DNA from: Chitinophaga sp. GbtcB8
GTDB taxonomy: Bacteria > Bacteroidota > Bacteroidia > Chitinophagales > Chitinophagaceae
Length of the DNA: 64,000 nucleotides
Assembly (NCBI RefSeq): GCF_019091455.1
Contig: NZ_JAGXJN010000004.1
Location: forward strand, 62,001-126,000
Direction: 5' to 3'
Shown here: positions 42,717-50,283 of the stretch, piece by piece
How the letters are laid out: each line of letters opens with the position of its first letter
Numbering within the stretch: the first letter of the stretch is position 1
Notes under the pieces: generated by a model
Seen by the model: only the letters and a program-made list of their open reading frames with translations
The model's database searches: none
Told to the model about the DNA's origin: nothing
Program-made: the position numbers and the translations under genes

Positions 42717-43577
42717 TTAAGACCACTCTTCATCTACTACCGGTCGGCGATCGCTGTCATCCATATCTTTCAGCGCCTTCTTGGATATAAAGATACTGAT
42801 TTCATACAGTAAATACAGCGGCGTAAATACAATCAGCTGATCCACCACATCGGGCGGTGTAATAACCGCTGCCAGCACCAGTATCACCACAATAGCGTGG
42901 CGGCGGTAAGAGCGCATGAAATCCGGCGTTAACAGGCCTATTTTGGTGAGGAAGAATACCAGTATCGGCAGCTCAAACAACACACCCATACCCAGTATGA
43001 TCTGCGTCATTAAAGAGAAATAATCATCCAGGAAGAACTGGTTCACCGCTTTATCTGTTACCGTGTAACCGGCCAGGAAGTTAATGGTAAAAGGCGCCAT
43101 CAGGAAATAGCTGAATGCCACGCCTAAAAAGAACTGGAACGATACCCAGAAAATAATGCCCCGGGCGCCTTTCAGCTCTCTGTCCTTTAGCGCGGGTTTA
43201 ATAAACCGCCAGAACTCCCAGAAGATATAAGGGAAGGCCAGCACCAGGCCCAGTATAAAGGCCAGCTTAAACTGCAGCATGATCTGCCCGGCCATCTTAA
43301 AGTTCTGGAACTGCACCTTTACAGGCGTGATACACAACTTATCGCCCATGCCCACCCAATGACTCACCTTACACATGAGTATATAAGAAGGGAAGTTGGC
43401 ATTGGTAGGCCCAAAGATCACATTGTCCAGTATCTCTTTAGTATATACGAAACCAAAAATGCTGAACACCGAAATGGCTAATACTGACCGGATAATGTGC
43501 CAGCGCAGGTCTTCCAGGTGGTCGAAAAAAGACATTTCTGCCTTGTCACTATTATTCGCGAAAATCTTCTTGAACAT
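42717..43577 (-). CDS. tatC: twin-arginine translocase subunit TatC
   Basis: TatC is the inner-membrane receptor for twin-arginine signal peptides on folded exported proteins. The 286-residue protein has the conserved opening MSFFDHLEDLRWHIIRSVLA, the cytoplasmic loop GLVLAFPYIFWEFWRFIKPA then LKDRE, and later FELPILVFFLTKIGLLTP and YRRHAIVVILVLAAVITPPD. Six transmembrane helices are expected. tatA is not in the window. A TATATTTG box (43624-43617) lies 39 nt upstream. Confidence 0.95.
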   Translation of the reverse strand: MFKKIFANNSDKAEMSFFDHLEDLRWHIIRSVLAISVFSIFGFVYTKEILDNVIFGPTNANFPSYILMCKVSHWVGMGDKLCITPVKVQFQNFKMAGQIMLQFKLAFILGLVLAFPYIFWEFWRFIKPALKDRELKGARGIIFWVSFQFFLGVAFSYFLMAPFTINFLAGYTVTDKAVNQFFLDDYFSLMTQIILGMGVLFELPILVFFLTKIGLLTPDFMRSYRRHAIVVILVLAAVITPPDVVDQLIVFTPLYLLYEISIFISKKALKDMDDSDRRPVVDEEWS

Positions 43578-43616
43578 CGTATTAAAGTAGATCGGTGTAG
43601 AATGAAATCAAAATCA

Positions 43617-43624
43617 CAAATATA
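43617..43624 (-). promoter_or_regulatory. -7 promoter box of tatC
   Basis: TATATTTG on the minus strand matches TAnnTTTG and ends 39 nt before the tatC start. A TTG is present upstream at a slightly short spacing of 15 bp. Confidence 0.4.
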
Positions 43625-43735
43625 TAGAAAGGCTCCAAGCAATAAGTAAAAATGTAGATGAAGGCTTTATTTAAGACTTTAAGTGGAGGTAGTAGTGGTA
43701 TAGGTGAACTACACAAGGGGAGATGAGGTAGGTAC

Positions 43736-43902
43736 AAAAAAAGAGCCAGCCCGAGAAGAATCAAGAGCCGGCCTTTCATCCATTGTTTGTTAACCCCAAA
43801 AAAGTTGAATTCGAGAATGTCTTCTGCTTCCAGATCTGCTGCTTATTCGATTGATGGCAAGCTTTCAAAATAAGTTTTATCTCTGGTTGCGTCTAAATTT
43901 CT
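43736..43902 (-). ncRNA. candidate small RNA with its own promoter and terminator
   Basis: A perfect promoter (43907-43936) is followed by about 130 nt without a plausible gene. A GC-rich hairpin comes next (GCCGGCT pairing with GGCTGGC, two G-U pairs, 43773-43743), with a run of seven T at 43742-43736. The predicted RNA is about 167 nt and includes a local stem CTTATT / AATAAG. It lies 160 bp upstream of tatC on the same strand. It could be a free small RNA (a 6S-type RNA has about this size) or a terminated tatC leader. I could not match it to a named family. Confidence 0.45.
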
Positions 43903-43906
43903 ATCA

Positions 43907-43936
43907 CAAAAATAGAAAGAATTATTTTATTATCAA
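43907..43936 (-). promoter_or_regulatory. consensus Bacteroidota promoter of the candidate small RNA
   Basis: On the minus strand TTG at 43936-43934, a 19-bp AT-rich spacer and TATTTTTG at 43914-43907 match the consensus exactly. It is one of the three best promoters in the window, yet no protein gene starts near it. Confidence 0.6.
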
Positions 43937-44207
43937 CGTTGTAACAATATTTTTTACAACCCTTTAACAAAAATCAAATAATAGTGTTACATCGTCTGTA
44001 GCAAATGTATAAAATCCATGTTAAATTCCTAAGACTTTTTTTAAAACGATTTAGCAAATATTTTTACTCAATCGTTTTTGCAGGCTTTCCCTTCTTCACA
44101 TTGCAAATATATTAAAAAAATATAGACAATGTCAAGGATTGGTTCTTATTTCTTTTTCAGGATTTGTTTATCTCTGCTAAACTCCGGAACCATAGCGGGT
44201 TGTATGC
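43937..44207. other. AT-rich spacer upstream of the small RNA promoter
   Basis: No gene or hairpin family is visible between the small-RNA promoter and the stop of the CorC-like gene. The stretch is about 70 percent A+T and holds several T runs that could end the CorC transcript. Confidence 0.4.
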
Positions 44208-45476
44208 CTACGCTAAAATTTTCATTTTCACCATTTCAATCCGCGTATCTGTTACATTCAGCACATCAAACTCATAATCGTCAATAATAATGCGCTCTTT
44301 TAGCCGGGGAATGGTCTCGTGGTGGTTAATAATGTAACCGGAGAGCGTTTCACTCTCATCCTCCGGAAAATCAAATCCATAGCGCTCGTTCAGGTAATCC
44401 AACTCCAGGCGGCCGGAGAAGATATATTCTTTTTCAGCAATCTGTTTTTCTACAAACTCCTCTACATCATGCTCATCCTTGATCTCCCCGAAGATCTCTT
44501 CCAGCACATCTTCTATAGTTACAATACCAGCAGTGCCACCAAACTCGTCCACCACCCAGGCAATACTTTTACGCTCTTTATTGAACTTGCTGAGCAGGTC
44601 TATGGCGCTCATGGTTTCCGGTACCACCATAATGGGATGTATGATAGCCGTAATATCCGCCGGGTTCTTGAACATATCCAGCTGGTGAATGTAACCCAGG
44701 ATATTGTCAATAGTATTTTCGTAAATAATAATTTTTGACAGCTTGGTTTCCATGAACTTACGCCGTGCTTCCGCAATAGGGCTTACTATTTCCAGCGCCT
44801 CTATCTCCTTACGGGGTATTAAGCAGCCCCGGATCTTTACATGGGCCAGCGACAGCGCATTTTCAAACAGCTCCGTATTCAGCTCCTGGCTTTCTGCAAA
44901 GTGCTGCTGCGACTGACGTATGAAATGCTCCACATCCACCCGTACAAAAGAAGGCCTGTTTTCCATGATCCTTACGTTGAACAGGTATTTCAGGATCCAT
45001 TCGGAAATAGATACCAGCAGGTTGCCTATTACGTATAATGGCTTGGAAATAACAGAAATCGGTAAGGCAAAAAAGCTTAGCAGCGCTTCCGGCCGGGAGC
45101 GGAAAATGGCCCGGGGTATAAAAAAGCCCAGGAAAAGCACCATAAAGGTGGCCACTAATACTTCCATTAACAGCAAAAGGGGCTGGTAGCTGGTACTTAG
45201 CGACGGCGTTACGTTAGATTCCCAGAGGGGCTGGAAAATGCCCGCAAACATGATCCCGTAAATAACCAGTATAATGCCAAGGCCCAGCAGGCTGGTAGCC
45301 AGGAACCGGGCCGGGTTCTCATTAAAAGTAGCCAGGATCTTGCCGGTAGCCCTGCCCTGCTTCTTTTTAAGCTCAATACTCAGCTTATTCACATTGGCAA
45401 AGGCCGTTTCCAGACCGGCAAAAAAACCAGCCAGAAGCACCAAGCCAACCAATATTAGGGTAGTATAACTGTCCAT
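44208..45476 (-). CDS. CorC/HlyC-type (CNNM) hemolysin-family membrane protein
   Basis: This is a 422-residue protein with an N-terminal DUF21/CNNM transmembrane domain (LVLLAGFFAGLETAFANVNK and three further helices). A CBS pair follows (SPIAEARRKFMETKLSKIII, VVPETMSAIDLLSKFNKERK) with the signature VVDEFGGTAGIVTIEDVLEE. A C-terminal CorC_HlyC domain (LELDYLNERYGFDFPEDESE) ends the protein. Family members are linked to Mg/Co homeostasis; the Bacteroidota gliding protein GldE has the same architecture, so GldE is an alternative. A TATATTTG box (45489-45482) ends 5 nt before the ATG. Confidence 0.88.
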   Translation of the reverse strand: MDSYTTLILVGLVLLAGFFAGLETAFANVNKLSIELKKKQGRATGKILATFNENPARFLATSLLGLGIILVIYGIMFAGIFQPLWESNVTPSLSTSYQPLLLLMEVLVATFMVLFLGFFIPRAIFRSRPEALLSFFALPISVISKPLYVIGNLLVSISEWILKYLFNVRIMENRPSFVRVDVEHFIRQSQQHFAESQELNTELFENALSLAHVKIRGCLIPRKEIEALEIVSPIAEARRKFMETKLSKIIIYENTIDNILGYIHQLDMFKNPADITAIIHPIMVVPETMSAIDLLSKFNKERKSIAWVVDEFGGTAGIVTIEDVLEEIFGEIKDEHDVEEFVEKQIAEKEYIFSGRLELDYLNERYGFDFPEDESETLSGYIINHHETIPRLKERIIIDDYEFDVLNVTDTRIEMVKMKILA

Positions 45477-45481
45477 TCCAA

Positions 45482-45489
45482 CAAATATA
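45482..45489 (-). promoter_or_regulatory. -7 box 5 nt before the CorC-like gene (leaderless type)
   Basis: TATATTTG on the minus strand matches TAnnTTTG and ends 5 nt before the start codon at 45476. Confidence 0.45.
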
Positions 45490-45599
45490 AGATTTTACAC
45501 AATTGCGAATGACGCCACTGCAAATTGCATGCAAGCGTATTTCACTATTCACCGGTACTTAAGGTATTTCCTGAGGGAGAGGGCCCGTTCAGGGGGCTA

Positions 45600-46166
45600 T
45601 TAAATTTCTATGAAGTTCAAAACCAGCGCTTTTACCGTGGCATATGCTTTTTCCAGCTCATCATTCAGCACTATTTCATCAAATTCAGGAGCAAAGGAAA
45701 GCTCATAGCGGGCTTTGGCCAGGCGCTCTTCCAGGGATGCCTGTGTTTCTGTTCCCCGCTCACTGAGGCGTTCACGCAACGCTTCCAGGGAGGGCGGCTG
45801 TATAAAAATGGTAAGGGCGGCCTGCTGGTACTTTTCTTTTATGGACACAGCGCCTTTTACGTCAATATCCACCATGGGCACCTTACCCAGGTCCCAGATA
45901 CGCTGCAGCTCACTTTTAAGGGTGCCATAGTACTTGCCTACGTATACCATTTCGTATTCTGCAAAGGCGTTCGCCTCAATATTCTGATGAAATTCGTCGG
46001 TAGAAAGGAAGTAATAATCACGCCCGTGCACTTCATTTTCCCGGGGGCTGCGGGTACTGGCGGAAATAGAGAATGCCAGCTGCGGCAGCTCCGCTAACAA
46101 TCTTCTTACAATAGTGGTTTTACCTGCGCCGGAGGGGGCGGTGATGATGATGATCTTATGGTCCAT
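45600..46166 (-). CDS. gmk: guanylate kinase
   Basis: Gmk converts GMP to GDP. The 188-residue product has the P-loop APSGAGKTT at residues 10-18, the GMP-binding SASTRSPRENEVHGRDYYFL at about 35-55 and VMIDIDVKGA-like KVPMVDIDVKGAVSIKE at about 92. Length and motifs are normal. It follows murA on the same strand but a 108-bp hairpin repeat separates them. Confidence 0.95.
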   Translation of the reverse strand: MDHKIIIITAPSGAGKTTIVRRLLAELPQLAFSISASTRSPRENEVHGRDYYFLSTDEFHQNIEANAFAEYEMVYVGKYYGTLKSELQRIWDLGKVPMVDIDVKGAVSIKEKYQQAALTIFIQPPSLEALRERLSERGTETQASLEERLAKARYELSFAPEFDEIVLNDELEKAYATVKALVLNFIEI

Positions 46167-46174
46167 CCAAATGA

Positions 46175-46282
46175 GTTACGCTAAATGCTTAACGCCGAAC
46201 GCTTAACGCTGAAAACATCATGCCTGAAGCAAAACACAATCAGCGTTCAGCATTAGGCATTCAGCGTTCGGCCTAATTCGTA
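46175..46282. repeat. hairpin, AACGCTTAACGCCGAACGC word family
   Basis: The left arm (46176-46216) is TTACGCTAAATGCTTAACGC, CGAACGC, TTAACGCTGAAAAC. The right arm (46240-46280) is ATCAGCGTTCAGCATTAGGC, ATTCAGCGTTCGGCC. It fills the murA-gmk spacer. The words are shared with 7362-7458 and 63660-63733. Confidence 0.7.
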
Positions 46283-46292
46283 ATTAAAAAAG

Positions 46293-47603
46293 TTATACGC
46301 GCTTAATGTCCGCGCCCAGCCTTCTCAGCCTCTCATCAATGTACTGGTAGCCGCGGTCTATTTGTTCAATATTTTGAATGGTGCTTTTGCCTTCTGCGCT
46401 CAGGGCGGCAATCAGCAGGGCCACCCCTGCCCGTATGTCGGGCGATGACATGGTAATACCCCTTAGCGCATGCTCCCGGCCCAGGCCTATTACAACGGCG
46501 CGGTGCGGATCGCACAGCACTATCTGGGCGCCCATATCTATGAGCTTATCCACAAAGAACAGGCGGCTCTCAAACATTTTCTGGTGTATCATTACACTGC
46601 CCTTAGCCTGGGTAGCTACTACCAGCACAATGCTCAGCAGGTCGGGGGTAAAACCCGGCCAGGGATGATCGTACATGGTAAGGATAGACCCATCCAGGAA
46701 CGTTTGTATCTCGTAAGAATCCTGTGCAGGTACATAAATATCATTGCCCCTCAACTCCAGGTGAATACCCAGCTGGCGGAATTTTTCCGGTATAATACCC
46801 AGGTGCTCTACTCCGGCGTTGCGGATGGTGATCTCGCTCTGCGTCATGGCAGCGAGCCCTATAAAGGAGCCTATCTCGATCATATCCGGCAGCATGGCAT
46901 GGCTGCAGCCTTTCAGGGAAGTTACACCCTCAATGGTGATCAGGTTGGAGCCTACGCCCCTAATGTTAGCCCCCATGCTGTTCAGCATTTTGCACAGCTG
47001 TTGTATGTAGGGTTCACAGGCAGCGTTGTAGATAGTGGTGGTGCCTTTGGCCATTACGGCGGCCATTACAATATTGGCTGTACCGGTTACAGAAGGTTCA
47101 TCCAGCAGCATATAAGTGCCTTTTAAACCGTCTGCAGCTTCCAGGCGGAAAAAGTTATCATCTGTATCGTACACAAACTGTACGCCCAGCTTCTCAAAAC
47201 CAATAATATGTGTATCCAGGCGGCGGCGTCCTATTTTATCACCCCCGGGTTTGGGAATGTAGGCTTTGCCGTAGCGGGCCAGCAGCGGGCCGGCTATCAT
47301 TACAGAACCCCTGAGGCGGCCGGATTTCTTTTTAAATTCGGCACTCTGCAGGTAAGCCATATCTATATTGGCGGCGGTAAATTCGCAGGTATCGCGGGAT
47401 ACGCGGCTCACGGTTACCCCAATATCTGCCAGCAGCTCTATCAGCAGGTTTACATCCAGAATGTCCGGGATGTTGCTGATGGTTACTTTTTCCGGCGTAA
47501 GCAATACCGCGCTAATGATCTGTAATGCTTCGTTCTTGGCGCCCTGGGGCACAATATCCCCTTTGAGGCGGTTACCGCCCCTTACTTCAAAAGCACTGCT
47601 CAC
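46293..47603 (-). CDS. murA: UDP-N-acetylglucosamine 1-carboxyvinyltransferase MurA (Cys-to-Asp)
   Basis: MurA transfers enolpyruvate from PEP to UDP-GlcNAc, the first committed step of peptidoglycan synthesis. The 436-residue EPSP-synthase-fold protein has GDIVPQGAKNEALQIISAVL with the PEP-binding Lys, MIAGPLLARYGKAY, and the active-site loop PGGDKIGRRRLD. The loop residue that is Cys115 in Escherichia coli MurA is Asp here (residue 122). Cys-to-Asp enzymes are active but not alkylated by fosfomycin, so natural resistance is expected. The start codon overlaps the stop of the DUF4290 gene by 4 bp. Confidence 0.96.
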   Translation of the reverse strand: MSSAFEVRGGNRLKGDIVPQGAKNEALQIISAVLLTPEKVTISNIPDILDVNLLIELLADIGVTVSRVSRDTCEFTAANIDMAYLQSAEFKKKSGRLRGSVMIAGPLLARYGKAYIPKPGGDKIGRRRLDTHIIGFEKLGVQFVYDTDDNFFRLEAADGLKGTYMLLDEPSVTGTANIVMAAVMAKGTTTIYNAACEPYIQQLCKMLNSMGANIRGVGSNLITIEGVTSLKGCSHAMLPDMIEIGSFIGLAAMTQSEITIRNAGVEHLGIIPEKFRQLGIHLELRGNDIYVPAQDSYEIQTFLDGSILTMYDHPWPGFTPDLLSIVLVVATQAKGSVMIHQKMFESRLFFVDKLIDMGAQIVLCDPHRAVVIGLGREHALRGITMSSPDIRAGVALLIAALSAEGKSTIQNIEQIDRGYQYIDERLRRLGADIKRV

Positions 47604-48328
47604 TTGTTCCTGTTTTTGTTATTGTACTTATTGTTGCTGTGCTTACCACCACCACCGGCTTTGCCGTTGTTGCTCTTGAATTTATTTTGCTGGAAGGATT
47701 TGCGCTTCATGCTGCCTCCACCACCGCCGCTAACATTACCGCTGCGGGGAAACTCGTTACCGGTGTTACCACCGCTGAAGCTGGGAGTTGCCACATGGCT
47801 GCTGCCGGTGCCGGCATGGTATTCCAGCTGCCCATTGGTAATGGTGTTCAGCTCTGAACGTACCGCATCATCATGCACACTTTCTTTATGCCAGTTGCTG
47901 TAAGCCAGTTTCATGTAGTTGCCGATACACTGGGTAAACCCTTCTTTTTTCTCCGGGTTCTCCTCATGCAGGGCTTTGTCAATCACCATTTCCAGGTTTT
48001 TGCCAAAGTGGCGCAGCTTGGGATATTTTTTAGGGTACGTAAGCTTTTCAGGCTTGTATTTCAGCGTTTCACGGGTGGGTATGGGGTAGGGAGATTCTAC
48101 GTTCAGCTTAAAATTAGAGATCAGGAACAGGTGATCCCACAGCTTATGCCGGAAATCCTCAACGTTCCTGAGGTGGGGGTTCAGGGTGCCCATCAGCTCT
48201 ATTAAGGCCATAGCCTGGCCCTGGCGTTGCTCCTCATCTTCAAGGCTCAGCAGGTATTCGATCATTTTCTGAATATTCCTGCCGTATTCCTTCATTATTA
48301 AATGATTACGGGTTGTATTGTATTCCAT
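47600..48328 (-). CDS. DUF4290 domain-containing protein
   Basis: The 242-residue protein is restricted to Bacteroidota. The conserved helical part opens MEYNTTRNHLIMKEYGRNIQ and continues through ALIELMGTLNPHLRNVEDF, RHKLWDHLFLISNF and YPKKYPKLRHFGKNLEM. The last 70 residues are low complexity, rich in Gly, Ser, Lys and Asn (SGGGGGSMKRKS, KSNNGKAGGGGKHSNNKYNN), and are probably disordered. It overlaps murA by 4 bp, so translational coupling is likely. The function is unknown; the constant association with murA suggests a cell-wall-linked role. Confidence 0.88.
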   Translation of the reverse strand: MEYNTTRNHLIMKEYGRNIQKMIEYLLSLEDEEQRQGQAMALIELMGTLNPHLRNVEDFRHKLWDHLFLISNFKLNVESPYPIPTRETLKYKPEKLTYPKKYPKLRHFGKNLEMVIDKALHEENPEKKEGFTQCIGNYMKLAYSNWHKESVHDDAVRSELNTITNGQLEYHAGTGSSHVATPSFSGGNTGNEFPRSGNVSGGGGGSMKRKSFQQNKFKSNNGKAGGGGKHSNNKYNNKNRNK

Positions 48329-48482
48329 TAGAAGAATTATCTATAGTATAAAAGTCAATAAATTTGTTCGGATTGTTAAGTCAACTTTACGCGAAGAAAC
48401 AAAGTAAGGAATAAAGTGTACTTTGCTGTGAAGTAACCGTAGCTGCAAACTTAGCAAAAAAACCTCAAATATACTTTACAAT

Positions 48483-49172
48483 ATGCCTGCCATTTTAATG
48501 CTACACGGCGCATTGGGCACTCAAGCACAATTTTTACCCCTACGTTCCCTGTTAGAAGAACAGCATACCGTTTACACACTTGATTTTATAGGCCATGGCC
48601 TGGCTGAACCGGCCCGGGAAGGTATTAGCGTACCGCTGCTGGCGCAGCAGGTGCTGGATCAGTTGGATGCCTATGAGTTGAACGCCATCCCCCTTTTTGG
48701 TTACAGCATGGGCGGGTATGTAGCTATGTACCTGGCCAGGCATTACCCGCAGCGGGTAAGTAAAGTGATCACATTAGCTACCAAGTACCACTGGAATGCT
48801 GCTATTGCCGCCAAAGAAGTGAACATGATGGATGCTGCTGTTATTGAGCAAAAGGTGCCTGCCTTTGCCACGGCTTTAGAGCAGCGCCATGCCCGGCAGG
48901 ATTGGAAAAAGGTGTTATCCCATACTGCAGGCCTGATGCAGCAGCTGGGCGTGCAGCCTTTGCTGGCAGCGGAAGACTATGCGGCCATTACTACCCCGGC
49001 CCTGCTGATGCTGGGCGACCGGGATACGATGGTAACCTTAACAGAAACGGTGGAAGTGTACCGTGCCTTACCACAGGCGCAGCTGGCCGTGCTGCCCAAT
49101 ACACCGCATCCGCTGGAAAAGGCGGATCCTGCGCTGGTAGCGGCGCTGCTACAGAGATTTTTAAATGAATAA
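48483..49172 (+). CDS. alpha/beta hydrolase
   Basis: This is a 229-residue alpha/beta hydrolase with LMLHGALGTQAQF (oxyanion hole), the elbow GYSMGGYVAM with the nucleophile Ser, an acid in MLGDRDTMVT and His in LPNTPHPLEK. The lid is short. There is no signal peptide and no clear substrate. It is a single gene, divergent from the DUF4290-murA unit. Confidence 0.86.
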   Translation: MPAILMLHGALGTQAQFLPLRSLLEEQHTVYTLDFIGHGLAEPAREGISVPLLAQQVLDQLDAYELNAIPLFGYSMGGYVAMYLARHYPQRVSKVITLATKYHWNAAIAAKEVNMMDAAVIEQKVPAFATALEQRHARQDWKKVLSHTAGLMQQLGVQPLLAAEDYAAITTPALLMLGDRDTMVTLTETVEVYRALPQAQLAVLPNTPHPLEKADPALVAALLQRFLNE

Positions 49173-49290
49173 CGCTGTATTATTCATAGTACGTGAAGGA
49201 GGTTATGCTTACCTACAGTAGCTACAGTTCTGTGTTAGCTTGCTCAGTTTTAATTCACAACGTTCTTTTCACAACGGGATTCGCTCAGGG

Positions 49291-49758
49291 CTACTCAACT
49301 ACATTGATGGTACGGTAAAAGCTCTCTTCCAGGGAAATGAGGGTTTCCGTTCTTTCAATGCCTTTGATCTTCTGCAGTTCATCATGTAATATTCTCCGCA
49401 GCTGGGTAATGTCTTTACAGATGATCTCTGCAAACATGCTGTAGCTGCCGGTTGTATAGTTCAGGCGTACCATTTCAGGTATCTTACGCAGTTCTTTGGC
49501 CACGGTGTCATACATAGAACTTTTTTCCAGGTAAATACCAATAAAGGCTATTACATCGTACCCGATCATTTTTAAATCTACATGTAATTTTGTACCTTTA
49601 ACGATACCCAGTTCTTGTAGTTTCTTCATTCTTACGTGGATCGTTCCACCGGAAACAAACAATTTCTTCCCGAGGTCGGCGTAGGAGATCTCTGCGTTGT
49701 TCATCATTTCACTGATGATCTGAAGATCAAGTTTGTCAATATTCAAATTGTGGCTCAT
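49291..49758 (-). CDS. Lrp/AsnC family transcriptional regulator
   Basis: This is a 155-residue feast/famine regulator. The N-terminal winged helix-turn-helix (LDLQIISEMMNNAEISYADL, KLFVSGGTIHVRMKKLQELG) is followed by the RAM/ligand-binding domain (YDVIAFIGIYLEKSSMYDTV, GSYSMFAEIICKDITQLRRI). Members sense amino acids and act as octamers. It is divergent from the tRNA-like gene at 49955, and its operator could lie in the 196-bp spacer, but no palindrome was found there. Confidence 0.92.
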   Translation of the reverse strand: MSHNLNIDKLDLQIISEMMNNAEISYADLGKKLFVSGGTIHVRMKKLQELGIVKGTKLHVDLKMIGYDVIAFIGIYLEKSSMYDTVAKELRKIPEMVRLNYTTGSYSMFAEIICKDITQLRRILHDELQKIKGIERTETLISLEESFYRTINVVE

Positions 49759-49842
49759 TTTTACAATTTGTTTTTGATTGTTTTAAATACCCATGCAAAT
49801 ATTTAAAAAATATCGAAATTTCAAAAATTTTTCTTAAAAAAT

Positions 49843-49873
49843 TTGCAAAAAATCCCCTCTCTGTTTAGATTTG
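49843..49873 (+). promoter_or_regulatory. promoter of the tRNA-like gene
   Basis: TTG at 49843-49845, a 20-bp spacer and TAGATTTG at 49866-49873 match the Bacteroidota consensus. The predicted transcript starts near 49880 and includes a 75-nt leader before the tRNA-like fold. Confidence 0.6.
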
Positions 49874-49954
49874 CATCATTGAAAGTTTGAAAAACGGAAA
49901 TAAGCCAGGCTAAAAAGTAGCCCACGCCTTCCGAAACAAATTGCCAACATATAC

Positions 49955-50096
49955 TGTGGGGTGATGGAATTGGCAGACATGCCCTCTTGTCTCGAGGGTG
50001 GGGAGTCCAGGATAAACATAGCGTAATGGGTTGACCACTAATCTTATTTGTGCTAAGGCTAACTGCCCCGTGGAGGTTCGAATCCTTCTCCTACAG
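49955..50096 (+). tRNA. tRNA-like RNA: class II body, GUC anticodon, 73-nt variable arm
   Basis: A full cloverleaf can be drawn. The acceptor TGTGGGG (49955-49961) pairs with TCCTACA (50089-50095), discriminator G73 at 50096. T8 and a Leu-like D-arm follow (ATGGAATTGGCAGACAT, 3-bp stem, G18G19). The anticodon stem CCCTC / GAGGG encloses the loop TTGTCTC with anticodon GTC (49989-49991). The variable region is 73 nt (49999-50071) and begins and ends with GGGGAGT / ACTGCCCC. The T-arm is GGAGG TTCGAAT CCTTC. The GUC anticodon, G73, C38 and G2-C71 are aspartate-type identity elements, but Asp tRNAs are class I. Position 37 is U, normally a purine. CCA is not encoded. It has its own promoter and terminator. 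It may be a true unusual tRNA or a tRNA-derived regulatory RNA. Confidence 0.6.
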
Positions 50097-50101
50097 CTTT
50101 C

Positions 50102-50139
50102 AACGGCCGTTTCAAGTAATTGGAACGGCCGTTTTGTTT
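50102..50139 (+). terminator. intrinsic terminator of the tRNA-like gene
   Basis: Two copies of AACGGCCGTT (50102-50111 and 50124-50133) form a 10-bp stem around a 12-nt loop, followed by TTGTTTC. It begins 5 nt after the predicted discriminator base and defines a free-standing transcript. Confidence 0.75.
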
Positions 50140-50270
50140 CTTAGCCGTTTCCAAAATAGATTGCTATCCACCTGCGTCCCCTGCCGTCAAATATATCCAT
50201 TATAAAATGAACATCTTCATAAGATCTGCATCTTTCCTTTGATTTTGATAAACAAAACCCGCAAATGAGA

Positions 50271-50278
50271 TATTTTTG
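50271..50278 (+). promoter_or_regulatory. -7 box 5 nt before trmB (leaderless type)
   Basis: TATTTTTG is a perfect match to TAnnTTTG and ends 5 nt before the trmB ATG at 50284. A TTG lies 23 bp upstream, at the long end of the accepted spacing. Confidence 0.5.
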
Positions 50279-50283
50279 CGCTA

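Noticed and set aside
43743..43773. Direct repeat GGCCGGCTCTT / GGGCTGGCTCTT read as a recombination site
   Set aside because: The two copies also pair as a hairpin with G-U pairs before a T run, so a terminator is the simpler explanation.
43582..43779. Minus-strand 65-codon hydrophobic frame upstream of tatC
   Set aside because: Its first codons are the terminator hairpin of the candidate small RNA and its 3' part covers the tatC promoter.
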